From: JAGVVZ01 sp964372465
GTDB taxonomy: Archaea; Aenigmatarchaeota; Aenigmatarchaeia; CG10238-14
DNA length: 14,068 nt
Assembly: GCA_964372465.1 (NCBI GenBank)
Contig: CAYJRA010000022.1
Location: 1 to 14,068, forward strand
Reading direction: 5' to 3'
Within the stretch, counting starts at the first letter, position 1; each line of letters starts with the position of its first letter. The notes under the pieces are model-generated. The model saw nothing but the letters and a program-made list of their open reading frames with translations, had not been told where the DNA came from and searched no databases. A program made the translations under genes and the position numbers. Shown one piece after another: positions 1 to 7,752 of this stretch.

Positions 1-442
1 TGTTTGATGGTTCAATAGCAACCCAATCATTTTCTTATTATATTTTAGAAGAACAAAAAACAGCACTACAAAATCTATCTTTATGCCTTAAACAAGATGC
101 ATTATTCATATTATCTGATGCAACAAAAGGATCTAGCACATATCACCTAATAGAACACCATCTACATACATTTCATTGCTAAGAGATTTAGGATTTTCCA
201 TAATAGAAAAAGAAGAGTGGGGGCATGAACTATATCAATTTCTTAATAAGATTAGATCAAAAATTGTGTCGATGATGCAGAAAAAAGAAATAGCAAGCAG
301 TTTGATTTACAAGTTTGTGTCATTGTATTCAAGTATTGTTTTCAAAGTTGCTATGATAGAAAACCATTTTAGAAAGAACGAAGGTTTTTTGTTCTACATC
401 ATTGCAAAAAAAGAGTCAAAAGAAACCATACTAATGGTATGA
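1..442 (+). pseudogene. Probable SAM-dependent methyltransferase, C-terminal part, frameshifted and cut by the window edge
   Basis: Two overlapping plus-strand frames together read like the C-terminal half of a class I methyltransferase. The first is open from the window edge (codons from position 3) to a TAA at 180-182 and includes FDGSIATQSFSYYIL and LFILSDATKG. The second is open from 137 to the TGA at 440-442 and continues LLRDLGFSIIEKEEWGHEL, ending in GFLFYIIAKKE, which resembles the last beta strand of the fold. Joining them near 170-179 needs a shift equal to one missing base. The SAM-binding motif I would lie upstream of the window. The TTG at 176 is therefore not a likely true start. 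The gene converges on the GT-C gene, with 29 bp between the stops. The break may be a real mutation or a base error, since this draft sequence has an assembly fault elsewhere. The methyltransferase call rests on pattern only. Confidence 0.5.
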
Positions 443-471
443 GTGTTTTATCAAGTTTATAATTATAGAAG

Positions 472-2109
472 TCATTTTTCTTTGTGAAATTCATTATAAT
501 CTATTTCAAATATTTTTACTTTAAACTTTTGAAATCCGTATTTATCAGAATCAAAAATTTTAATCAAGTATGGATATTTTTCTTCATGTTTGTAAACATC
601 TTCTAGGTATTCAAAAAATGAGATTTTTTCCTCATTAATTGCAATGTACTTTAATCCACGCTCTTCTCCATTGTAAAGTAATTCTTCAAGCGATTTTCCA
701 TACGATTTGACAAGCAATGAGTTAGCTTGATCATAAGGCCAACCAGCACTTGGTGTGGGATCACGATCAATTTTGAAATTCTTAAATGCTCCTGGGGGAT
801 CATTTAGACTTTGGTGAATAAGATACTGAGTATTATATCCAGCATCTAACAAGCCGCCATCTATGTTATTTATCAAAAACTTTGCAAATGCCATTTTCTC
901 TTGTTCCTTAATTGTATCGATTATTTCATATCTTAAAGAAAATAACAGCGAGAGAAGGACTACTGTTGCTATAATAATGACCAAAAAAACATTTTTTTGT
1001 TTCGTAGTAAAGGAAAAAGTACTTAGACCATATTCAGTAACTCGTTGTATTGGAATTGTTGCAAAAATAATCAAAAATGGATATATAAAAAACAACAGTC
1101 TTTTTTCTGGAATTAAAGCATATGGCACTACCATTGATGCAAGTGTTACTATTATGAGTATCCAATTTGCTCTAGTATACTTTGAATCTTGAGCAAAAGC
1201 TCGTAATGAAAATATTAGACCAAATGGAAGTAATATTATCAAATAAGGAAATGCAATCCTAGCGATTCCTTCTAGAATATTATAGATTCCAAGTATGATA
1301 AACCTCTGGAAAAATTGCAGGAAACCATAATGTTCTATGTATCCACCTACAGTCGCGTCATCATTTATTTCATCATGTATTCCAAGTTGTGAATATTCAT
1401 CGACAAATAGGTTTTGGCCATAATAGAAATAGAAAGGATCACCATATTGGACGTATCGTTGTATTAGAATAGGTGAAACTGCAATAAGAAATATTGCTAT
1501 ACAGCCCAGATATTTTTTCGTTAGATTTGGGCGACCTTTGAAGTTTACAAAGAAAATAATTGATAATACCACAAACATCACGATGCCGTTTAATCTTACC
1601 CACCACAGAATTGCTGCTAAGAAAAATGATATGAAGGCATACTTGTCATTTTTGTTAAGAATTAGATAGAAAGAAAGAACAATCACAAGAATGTATAATG
1701 GTTCTGAATATCCAAACGTTGACCATCTATTAAGATGCGGTTCGAATGCAAAGAGACTAGCTGCTACAAGTGAATATTTTTGATCAAAAAACTTTCTCCC
1801 CAGAAGATATATTGGCAATATTGTTATTGTGGTAATTGACATACTCAATACACGGACAACATTTGAATAATCTATGAAATCATTTGAATCTATTAATAGA
1901 AAGAATGGTGCAATAAAAAGTGGCCAGCCTGGATTTTGTTTTGCATTAACAGCAAAATCACCATTGCTGTAGGCAATTCCACGTAATGCAAAATTCATTT
2001 CATCGCCTATTAGTGGTACAGAAAAATTGACAAAATACAGCTTGAATCCAAGAGAAATAAGGCCGATAATTATTAAATAAATTAAAATTCTTTTTTTAGA
2101 AAAATCCAT
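472..2109 (-). CDS. Multi-membrane GT-C glycosyltransferase (PMT/ArnT-like, GT39 type)
   Basis: The 545-residue product has a hydrophobic N-terminal segment (residues 8-28) and roughly ten further membrane segments up to about residue 393. A soluble C-terminal part of about 150 residues follows, probably outside the cell. The first outer loop holds the acidic pair of GT-C enzymes (GDE, residues 35-37), followed by NPGWP (59-63) and FEPHLNRWS (122-130). Enzymes of this family transfer a sugar from a polyprenyl-phosphate-sugar donor to a protein, lipid or glycan on the outer face of the membrane. The acceptor cannot be told from sequence. The ATG start at 2107-2109 lies 3 bp after the stop of the GT2 gene, so the two are almost certainly co-transcribed, and the GT2 probably supplies the donor. 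The family call is good. The exact subfamily (GT39 or GT83) is uncertain. Confidence 0.8.
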   Translation of the reverse strand: MDFSKKRILIYLIIIGLISLGFKLYFVNFSVPLIGDEMNFALRGIAYSNGDFAVNAKQNPGWPLFIAPFFLLIDSNDFIDYSNVVRVLSMSITTITILPIYLLGRKFFDQKYSLVAASLFAFEPHLNRWSTFGYSEPLYILVIVLSFYLILNKNDKYAFISFFLAAILWWVRLNGIVMFVVLSIIFFVNFKGRPNLTKKYLGCIAIFLIAVSPILIQRYVQYGDPFYFYYGQNLFVDEYSQLGIHDEINDDATVGGYIEHYGFLQFFQRFIILGIYNILEGIARIAFPYLIILLPFGLIFSLRAFAQDSKYTRANWILIIVTLASMVVPYALIPEKRLLFFIYPFLIIFATIPIQRVTEYGLSTFSFTTKQKNVFLVIIIATVVLLSLLFSLRYEIIDTIKEQEKMAFAKFLINNIDGGLLDAGYNTQYLIHQSLNDPPGAFKNFKIDRDPTPSAGWPYDQANSLLVKSYGKSLEELLYNGEERGLKYIAINEEKISFFEYLEDVYKHEEKYPYLIKIFDSDKYGFQKFKVKIFEIDYNEFHKEK

Positions 2110-2112
2110 TGC

Positions 2113-2784
2113 CTAAATCTTCCAGAAAATAAATTCCTTAATAATTTGCCCGCTAAGTTGAGCTCCTACAATAAGTGGTCGCATTTTCCTAGTACCGCCT
2201 ATTCTTTTTGGCTCCTTGCCATCAATTTCGAGTATTTTGTACTTTTTCTTAAGTGCTCTAATACAAATTTGCTGTTCAATGTTCAAAAATTGGGCATCAG
2301 TCTTCAAGTCCATCATGACATCTCTTTTAATTATTCTAAATCCATTAAGGGCATCAGTTAAGTGTCCCCCAAAAAACACATTAACTAAAAATGTAAACAT
2401 ATGATTTCCAAATCTGTCAAGCGGACCAGCATCCTCACTAATAGATGTCTTACCGAATCTAGAAATATGTACTATATCATTACCTTCTTTTATTTTTTGA
2501 ATAACTTTTGGCATATCTTCAGGTACGTCGTTTCCATCTGGACTAAAGAACAATATATAATCTGGTTTTGTTTGTTCAACACCAATTCTACACGCATTAC
2601 CTTCACCTTTATTTTTCTGATGAATTACTTTGAATCCAAGTCTCGTGGCTTCCTCTATAGTCCCATCTTTAGATCCACCATCAACAAAAATAATCTCTTC
2701 TGCCCACTCTTTTTTTACTCTTGGCATTATTGCTTTTACGCCATCTATTTCATCTAATGTTAAAACAATAACAACAGTAGACAT
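2113..2784 (-). CDS. GT2 family glycosyltransferase, polyprenyl-phosphate sugar synthase-like (DPM1-like)
   Basis: The 223-residue soluble protein is a compact GT-A fold. It has FVDGGSKDGT (33-42, the VDDGSxDGT position of GT2), SPDGNDVPED (81-90, at the metal/nucleotide DxD region), TDALNGFR (143-150), and a basic EPKRIGGTRKMRP segment (191-203). This matches dolichol-phosphate mannose/glucose synthase-type enzymes, which move a sugar from a nucleotide donor to a polyprenyl phosphate on the cytoplasmic face. No membrane segment is present, unlike GtrB-type members, so it would bind the membrane peripherally. The sugar is unknown. It sits 3 bp upstream of the GT-C transferase that would use such a lipid donor. 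The ATG start at 2782-2784 is preceded by a TATA-like element at a leaderless distance. Confidence 0.85.
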   Translation of the reverse strand: MSTVVIVLTLDEIDGVKAIMPRVKKEWAEEIIFVDGGSKDGTIEEATRLGFKVIHQKNKGEGNACRIGVEQTKPDYILFFSPDGNDVPEDMPKVIQKIKEGNDIVHISRFGKTSISEDAGPLDRFGNHMFTFLVNVFFGGHLTDALNGFRIIKRDVMMDLKTDAQFLNIEQQICIRALKKKYKILEIDGKEPKRIGGTRKMRPLIVGAQLSGQIIKEFIFWKI

Positions 2785-2804
2785 ACACGAACAAATTTTA
2801 AATT

Positions 2805-2814
2805 AGTATTTAAT
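2805..2814 (-). promoter_or_regulatory. Candidate archaeal TATA box for the GT2/GT-C pair
   Basis: On the minus strand this reads ATTAAATACT, centred about 26 bp upstream of the GT2 ATG. That is the expected spacing for a leaderless archaeal transcript. The 73-bp space between the methyltransferase and GT2 is otherwise featureless and has room for an internal promoter. The region is AT-rich, so chance matches are common. Confidence 0.35.
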
Positions 2815-2857
2815 CATTAGGAAAAAGTAAACAACGGACTAGCCACAATTGAGATAA

Positions 2858-3532
2858 TTATTTTACGCCAATGGTTGCTTTTACTATAATAAATATGCAC
2901 ATATAATTCAGAGGGCTTTTTTCCAATGCTCTATTTAGTCTGTCAAATGATCCAAAGGGAAAAATCACTATTTTCTCTACTGAATTAATTTGGAAACTAT
3001 ATTTTTGTAATAACGATTTTAAATGCTCCAATTTTAGAAACTCTTTTAGACCATCGTCGAAATATGTTCTATCTATTCCCATAATACGTAGCCATGAACG
3101 AATCTTATCAATTATTGCCATGTCGTTATTAGTCATAGAGATCCAAAGTTTTCCATTTTTTTTTAGAATTCTGTAAGCATATGATATGAAGTTTTCTGGG
3201 TTTTTGAGATAATATATCATCTCAGCAGAAATTATACCATCAAATACATTTTCCTTAAAAGGAAGAAATTCTGCATCACAGCAAACTACTAACGATCGTC
3301 TAGTTTTTGACTGCTTACACATGTTAAATGATATGTCTGTACAAACTACTAAGCTGTTAATTGATTCACTAATAATACCTGTTCCGGAACCTACTTCTAG
3401 AATTAGACCATCTGAATTTATTTTTAGAGATTCAGCCCTACGTTTGATTGTATATTGGTTAGATATTTTCTCGTAATTTTCCGCTATAGTATCAAATTTT
3501 TTCTGAAATTCCTGGTTTGTAGGATTTTTCAT
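2858..3532 (-). CDS. Class I SAM-dependent methyltransferase (Methyltransf_11-like)
   Basis: The 224-residue product carries the SAM-binding motif I LILEVGSGTG (43-52), the acidic end of strand 2 VVCTDIS (62-68), the DAEFLPFKENVFD segment (86-98) that precedes strand 4, and the post-strand helix SAEMIYYLKNPENF (102-115). Strand 5 follows in the NGKLWISM region (126-133). This is the standard class I fold. The substrate is not readable. In this neighbourhood a sugar or a lipid carrier is plausible, but the product could also be an isoprenoid or quinone methyltransferase. The ATG start is at 3530-3532. The gene lies 52 bp after the upstream epimerase/dehydratase and 73 bp before the GT2. A TATA-like CTTTAAAC lies at 3563-3570 on the minus strand, about 34 bp upstream of the start, so a separate promoter is possible. 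Confidence 0.8.
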   Translation of the reverse strand: MKNPTNQEFQKKFDTIAENYEKISNQYTIKRRAESLKINSDGLILEVGSGTGIISESINSLVVCTDISFNMCKQSKTRRSLVVCCDAEFLPFKENVFDGIISAEMIYYLKNPENFISYAYRILKKNGKLWISMTNNDMAIIDKIRSWLRIMGIDRTYFDDGLKEFLKLEHLKSLLQKYSFQINSVEKIVIFPFGSFDRLNRALEKSPLNYMCIFIIVKATIGVK

Positions 3533-3584
3533 CTTATGTAAAACTCTTCAATGCCTATTAATGTTTAAAGCTTTTAAAAAATAA

Positions 3585-4556
3585 TTACTTTCTCTTGGCA
3601 TAATAGGACGCTGTAATTTTGAGACCCTCATCAAGAGATATTTTAGGTCTCCATTTCAGTAGTCTACAAGCCTTTGAATTATCAATTTGAAGCTTCGGAA
3701 TCTCAAGAGCTCTTTTTGGAAAACTATTCCATTTCACCTTTCCCCTGTACCTTGTAATTTTGGTAATTTTTTGTACAAGCTCTCTTATGGAGACGGCTTT
3801 GCCCGTGCCTATGTTTATTGATTCACCAAGCAGTTTTTTGTCATTGCTTTCAGTCGCTAGGATATATGCACCCAAAAGATCTGATTCAAAAACAAAATCT
3901 CTGATTGGTGTTGGGTCACCGAGTTTTATTGGTGATTTACCATGATACATTTGATATATTATACTCTCTATTACAAACTGATGGTTGTGTTTTCTACCGT
4001 ACGAGTTTGCGTTTCTAAAAATGATTACTGGAAAACCATATGCATCATGCAAGTATCTCAGATACTTCTCAGCGGCAATTTTAGCAACCCCATAGGGACT
4101 TGCAGCTCGTAATTCTGCAGTTTCCTTTGTTGGAAATTTTGTCTGTATACCGTATTCCTCCACAGACCCAGAGAAGATAAACCTCTTCAATTTGGGTACC
4201 GCGCGTCTGGCTGCCTCTGCCATATTTACAGTCCCAAAAAAGTTTACGTTTAAAACCTCTGTCACATGTGTGAAGCTGTACGCTACCGAAGTTTGAGCGC
4301 CAAGATGTATTATTACATCCGGTTTAAAATTTGCCAAGGAGTCATAGATATTGAGGTAATCAGTTAGATCACCATAGTAAATCGATACACCACTCCTTTG
4401 TTCACCTCTTATCATAGATTCTGTGTTAGCTGCGAGTGGCCGATCAGAAGCCGCAACGTTTCTAGCTAGAGTGCCGATTTTATGACCTCTTTCATGGAGT
4501 TTTGATGCTAGTTTATCTCCCAAAAAGCCAGTCATTCCAGTTATGAAAATACGCAC
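3585..4556 (-). CDS. NAD(P)-dependent sugar epimerase/dehydratase (extended SDR, GDP-mannose dehydratase/RMD-like)
   Basis: The 323-residue product is an extended short-chain dehydrogenase. It has an N-terminal GMTGFLG Rossmann motif (7-13, GxxGxxG), GDLTD (62-66), IIHLGAQTSV (82-91), the active-site serine region FSGSVEEYG (128-136), and the catalytic YGVAK pair (Tyr155, Lys159). IRDFVFESDL (218-227) and the C-terminal RLLKWRPKISLDEGL (298-312) are typical of nucleotide-sugar epimerases and dehydratases. It would act on an NDP-sugar in the cytoplasm. The layout recalls GDP-mannose dehydratases or GDP-4-keto-6-deoxymannose reductases, but substrate and reaction cannot be fixed by eye. The start is GTG (4554-4556), chosen because the Rossmann strand follows at once and no upstream in-frame ATG is close. 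Base composition is richer in GC than the flanking genes. Confidence 0.8.
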   Translation of the reverse strand: MRIFITGMTGFLGDKLASKLHERGHKIGTLARNVAASDRPLAANTESMIRGEQRSGVSIYYGDLTDYLNIYDSLANFKPDVIIHLGAQTSVAYSFTHVTEVLNVNFFGTVNMAEAARRAVPKLKRFIFSGSVEEYGIQTKFPTKETAELRAASPYGVAKIAAEKYLRYLHDAYGFPVIIFRNANSYGRKHNHQFVIESIIYQMYHGKSPIKLGDPTPIRDFVFESDLLGAYILATESNDKKLLGESINIGTGKAVSIRELVQKITKITRYRGKVKWNSFPKRALEIPKLQIDNSKACRLLKWRPKISLDEGLKITASYYAKRK

Positions 4557-4580
4557 AATTTCCCGAAAACTCGACTCGGT

Positions 4581-4587
4581 ATTATAG
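4581..4587 (-). promoter_or_regulatory. Candidate TATA box for the epimerase/dehydratase gene
   Basis: The minus strand reads CTATAAT, centred about 28 bp upstream of the GTG start, in the 50-bp space after the upstream epimerase. This fits leaderless archaeal transcription. It is a single short match in AT-rich sequence. Confidence 0.35.
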
Positions 4588-4606
4588 CTTTGGGTTAAAT
4601 TAATTT

Positions 4607-5605
4607 CTAATAGATTTTGACGTTTTCTGTTAATCTTGACATGTTGGAAAATTCTGTTTCTCTAGGATCAATTTTGCCTTCGCGTATTTCCCTTATTATC
4701 TCCTGTACACCATCTTGCACAGTTTTAGTTATAGTAAAATTAAGTTTGTTCTTAATTTTATCAAAAGATACTTTGTAATTTCGAGGATCTTTTTTTAGTT
4801 CCTGTACTTTGATTTTTGTTGTAGGAATATATTTTTGAACTAGCTCAGCAAGGGTTATCTTTTTGTAGTTCTGCCCATTATCCCCAACATTATAAATTTC
4901 ACCAGAAATTAAGTTAGATGGGGTTTCTAGTGCAAGAATGCAAGCATTAGAAATATCATTAACATGGACTAATGGCCGCCAGTAATCTGGTCCAAAAACT
5001 ACTATCTTACTATCTACTACAGCATCGTGTATGAATTCCTGTAAGAGTAAATCAAAGCGCATTCTTGGTGAAATTCCAAAGGCAGTTGCAAATCTAAGAA
5101 TACATGGTTCAAAATTGCGATCTTTTGATTGCAAAATAAATGACTCAGATCTTACCTTTGTTTCAGAATATAAAGAGAGAGAGTTTACAGGAGTCAGTTC
5201 ATTTACGACTTTGGATGCAGAACCATAATTACTGCATGTAGATGCGTACAGAAATCTTGAAACGCCTTCCTTTTTACTGATGTTTAATAATTTCTGGGTA
5301 GCAAATTCATTAATTTGTCTTGCTGCTTCAGGGATTTTGTTACAAAGCGGTTCTCCCACTATGGCGGCCAGATGTATAACACAATCCATATTTTTCACTG
5401 CTTTCTCTAATGCTTTCTCATTTCGTATGTCATCTTCAATTAATTCAACTGATTCTTGTGAAATCATGTCAGATATACCATCTTTACCAAAAATCAAGGA
5501 GTCTAACACTCTAACATTATAACCACTCTCAACTAGCTTACGAGCTAAGACACTTCCAATGTATCCTGCACCACCGGTAACAAGCACAGATTCAAAGTTT
5601 CTCAT
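4607..5605 (-). CDS. NAD-dependent nucleotide-sugar epimerase (extended SDR, UDP-glucose 4-epimerase-like)
   Basis: The 332-residue product has the Rossmann motif TGGAGYIGS (10-18), an acidic strand-2 end VRVLDSL (31-37), EDDIRN (57-62), VIHLAAIVGEP (76-86), the serine region YASTCSNYG (120-128), and the catalytic YSETK pair (Tyr146, Lys150). A WRPLVHVNDIS segment (209-219) and EIYNVGDN (236-243) complete the extended SDR pattern. It would interconvert or dehydrate a nucleotide sugar in the cytoplasm. The C-terminal tail from about residue 300 (REIREGKIDPRE and after) is less typical. The ATG start is at 5603-5605, and the gene heads the minus-strand run that ends at 472. It is divergent from the DegT aminotransferase across 45 bp, which suggests that the two belong to one sugar pathway. 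The exact sugar is unknown. Confidence 0.8.
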   Translation of the reverse strand: MRNFESVLVTGGAGYIGSVLARKLVESGYNVRVLDSLIFGKDGISDMISQESVELIEDDIRNEKALEKAVKNMDCVIHLAAIVGEPLCNKIPEAARQINEFATQKLLNISKKEGVSRFLYASTCSNYGSASKVVNELTPVNSLSLYSETKVRSESFILQSKDRNFEPCILRFATAFGISPRMRFDLLLQEFIHDAVVDSKIVVFGPDYWRPLVHVNDISNACILALETPSNLISGEIYNVGDNGQNYKKITLAELVQKYIPTTKIKVQELKKDPRNYKVSFDKIKNKLNFTITKTVQDGVQEIIREIREGKIDPRETEFSNMSRLTENVKIY

Positions 5606-5650
5606 TACAACTTTACAAGCAATAAGGTATCTTTATTTATCGTTTTTTGA
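5606..5650. promoter_or_regulatory. Divergent promoter region between epimerase and aminotransferase
   Basis: This 45-bp AT-rich space must start transcription in both directions. On the minus strand a GATAAATAAAG-type element lies about 31 bp upstream of the epimerase ATG. On the plus strand no strong TATA sequence sits at the expected distance from the aminotransferase ATG at 5651. The space is so short that the two promoters must overlap or share elements, so the genes may be co-regulated. Confidence 0.35.
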
Positions 5651-6778
5651 ATGTTAGATAAGAGTATATTTTTGAAAAAAATAATCCAGATTGAACCTTC
5701 CCTTGGAAATGAAGAAAAAAAAGAGCTCCTTTCTACCATAGATTCTGGATGGTATACTGAGGCAGCAAAAACAAAAGAATTCGAAAAAAAATTTGCCAAG
5801 TTTGTTGGCTCAAGATATGCTTGCGTTGTTACAAGCGGTACTACTGCACTATACATAGGACTAAAGGCATTGGGTATAGATAGAGGTGATGAAGTAATTG
5901 TTCCGGACCTAACATTTGTTGCTTCTCCAAATTCAGTAGAGATGACAGGCGCAAAACCGGTTTTCGTTGATATTGAGCCTCAATCATTAAATCTGGATTT
6001 ATCGAAAGTTTCGAGTCTTATAACAAAAAGAACAAAGGCAATCATGCCAGTAGATTTCAACGGTAGATCTATTGAAATGTCTGAACTACGAGAGATTGCC
6101 AATAGAAAGGGCCTTTTTCTCATAGAGGATGCATGTCATGCCATTGGTTGTTACTATAATAACAAACACCTTGGAACCACAAGTGATGTAGGAGTTTTTT
6201 CCTTTAGCACCCCCAAGATTATCACAACAGGTCAAGGTGGCATGCTGGTCACAAATGATAAAAAAATCTATGAAAGATGTGTATCTATAAAGGATTTTGG
6301 ACGTGATGTTAGGAAGAAAAAAGACATGCGTAAAGCATTTGAACATCACATTATAGGGTACAATTTTAAATTTACTGAATTTCAGGCTGCGGTAGGTATT
6401 GCGCAGATGCGTAAATTGGCGAATCGTATTATCAAGAAGAAAAGAATACTTAGGAAATACATGGATTTGCTTTCTAATGTTAGGGAAATCGAGTTTGTGG
6501 AAACGGATTTCAAAAGAATTACTCCTTGGATGGCAGACATCCTATTGAAAACGAAACCCAAGAAAAATCAACTGATCAAATATCTTGAAAAAAACCAGAT
6601 TGAAACGAGAATCTTTTATCCTCCAATTCACAGGCTAGAACCATATAAGAATTCCGACAACAGGTTCAAGGTGTCATCTGAAATATCAGACAGAGGGTTG
6701 TGGTTGCCTTCTTCTGTTACGTTAACTGACAAACAACTGGAAATTGTTTGTGAAAAAATAAAGAAATTTTTTAGCTAG
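5651..6778 (+). CDS. DegT/DnrJ/EryC1/StrS family PLP-dependent sugar aminotransferase
   Basis: The 375-residue protein is full length for the family. It has TSGTTAL (61-67, phosphate binding), the EDACHAIG motif (159-166) with the PLP-ring aspartate Asp160, the catalytic lysine Lys189 in FSFSTPKIITTGQGG (183-197), and GYNFKFTEFQAAVG (236-249) from the active-site loop. The C-terminal small domain contains TRIFYPPIH (319-327). Such enzymes transfer an amino group, usually from glutamate, to a 4-keto or 3-keto nucleotide sugar, as in perosamine, PseC and related pathways. A ketosugar substrate could come from one of the neighbouring SDR enzymes. The ATG at 5651 is the first start after the divergent promoter space. 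The TAG stop overlaps the stop of the opposing membrane-protein gene by sharing CTAG. The particular amino sugar cannot be named. Confidence 0.9.
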   Translation: MLDKSIFLKKIIQIEPSLGNEEKKELLSTIDSGWYTEAAKTKEFEKKFAKFVGSRYACVVTSGTTALYIGLKALGIDRGDEVIVPDLTFVASPNSVEMTGAKPVFVDIEPQSLNLDLSKVSSLITKRTKAIMPVDFNGRSIEMSELREIANRKGLFLIEDACHAIGCYYNNKHLGTTSDVGVFSFSTPKIITTGQGGMLVTNDKKIYERCVSIKDFGRDVRKKKDMRKAFEHHIIGYNFKFTEFQAAVGIAQMRKLANRIIKKKRILRKYMDLLSNVREIEFVETDFKRITPWMADILLKTKPKKNQLIKYLEKNQIETRIFYPPIHRLEPYKNSDNRFKVSSEISDRGLWLPSSVTLTDKQLEIVCEKIKKFFS

Positions 6779-7716
6779 GATTTAGCCTTTAAGGAGAATC
6801 CACCGCTTAACTTTAGTGCTATAAAGCCAACTACTACACTATACCATAGCGTTACAATTCTAATTATTACGACCGGTGTTAGTGTTGAAGATACATCCAT
6901 ACCTTGCAAACCAAGTAATCCAACGAGGCTGCCTTCAGCAACACCAATTCCTCCTGGTATAAATGACGCAGCACCAAGTATTAACGATGTAGTATAAGTT
7001 GAGACCACGTTAAAATAAGTAACCGAATCGATTCCGAAGGCAAGTAAAACGAAATATACCGCAAGTGATTCTAAAAGCCAGTAAGATAGTGTGAGAAGGG
7101 AAGCGAGAATAGCAATCTTCCCACGAGATGAAGCCCTTACTACTTCATATGATTCTGAGAGTGGTAAGAGTATTTTTGACATAATCTTGAATTTTCCAAA
7201 TATTTTAAGAAATTTATTAAAAATATTGCGTGAGGAAATTAAAACAAAGAATAATACGAGCATAGATGATGCAACGATAATAACGACGCTCCCAATTCCA
7301 AGCAGCCATATTCCAAACATCGCAGCTGCTACTGCACCTACCATGTCATACAATCGTTCAACTAACACCAAAGGAGCTGTCGTTGTATATGGAACATTAA
7401 ATTTAGACTTAAGTAACTGTGATTTTACCAGCTCACCAAACTTTCCAGGAGTTATTGCCAATGCATAACCTCCAAAGTAGATCTTAAGGTTTTGTTTCAA
7501 CGGTATCTTCACATTAACGTTTCTTAAAAGTAGATTCCACCTTGCATAAAGAGCAAGCCAGCTGCAAGGAACAAGTGTTATGATGATTGGCAAAAATTGG
7601 ATTTTAAAACTAGTGATTTGAGTAGATACAATAGCAAAATCTGAAACTATGAAAAAGATGGCATACAGACCAACAGCAGCTATTACTATTATGAAGAATC
7701 GGTTATCGAATTTCAT
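6775..7716 (-). CDS. UPF0104 / lysylphosphatidylglycerol synthase TM-domain membrane protein
   Basis: The 313-residue product is almost wholly membrane-embedded, with about eight hydrophobic segments. It has the hallmarks of the LPG_synthase_TM (UPF0104) family: ITPGKFGELVKSQLL (88-102), ERLYDMVG (120-127), and PGGIGVAEGS (254-263), followed by a last helix pair. Members include the flippase domain of bacterial MprF and the AglD-like membrane part of archaeal glycosylation proteins. Here the domain stands alone, with no glycosyltransferase or aminoacyl-transferase domain attached. In this locus it could move or handle a lipid-linked sugar, but that is inference. The ATG start at 7714-7716 lies 36 bp after the stop of the alpha/alpha-barrel-like gene, so the two are probably one transcript. 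It converges on the aminotransferase with a shared CTAG stop. Confidence 0.85.
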   Translation of the reverse strand: MKFDNRFFIIVIAAVGLYAIFFIVSDFAIVSTQITSFKIQFLPIIITLVPCSWLALYARWNLLLRNVNVKIPLKQNLKIYFGGYALAITPGKFGELVKSQLLKSKFNVPYTTTAPLVLVERLYDMVGAVAAAMFGIWLLGIGSVVIIVASSMLVLFFVLISSRNIFNKFLKIFGKFKIMSKILLPLSESYEVVRASSRGKIAILASLLTLSYWLLESLAVYFVLLAFGIDSVTYFNVVSTYTTSLILGAASFIPGGIGVAEGSLVGLLGLQGMDVSSTLTPVVIIRIVTLWYSVVVGFIALKLSGGFSLKAKS

Positions 7717-7752
7717 ATTGATATATCTATCTAATCTCAGAAATATGTTAGC

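Noticed and set aside
137..182. Programmed -1 frameshifting in the left-edge gene
   Set aside because: No slippery heptamer or strong downstream structure is visible in the overlap; mutation or base error is simpler.
863..1192. Plus-strand open frame of 109 codons inside the GT-C gene
   Set aside because: It lies wholly within a well-supported membrane enzyme gene on the other strand and has no family-like motifs. The same applies to frames at 2401-2757, 7091-7468 and 13403-13837.
3888..3901. 14-bp match (AAAAACAAAATCTC) between 3888-3901 and about 13445-13458
   Set aside because: Both copies encode the conserved RDFVF segment of related SDR enzymes, so homology explains the match; it is not a repeat element.
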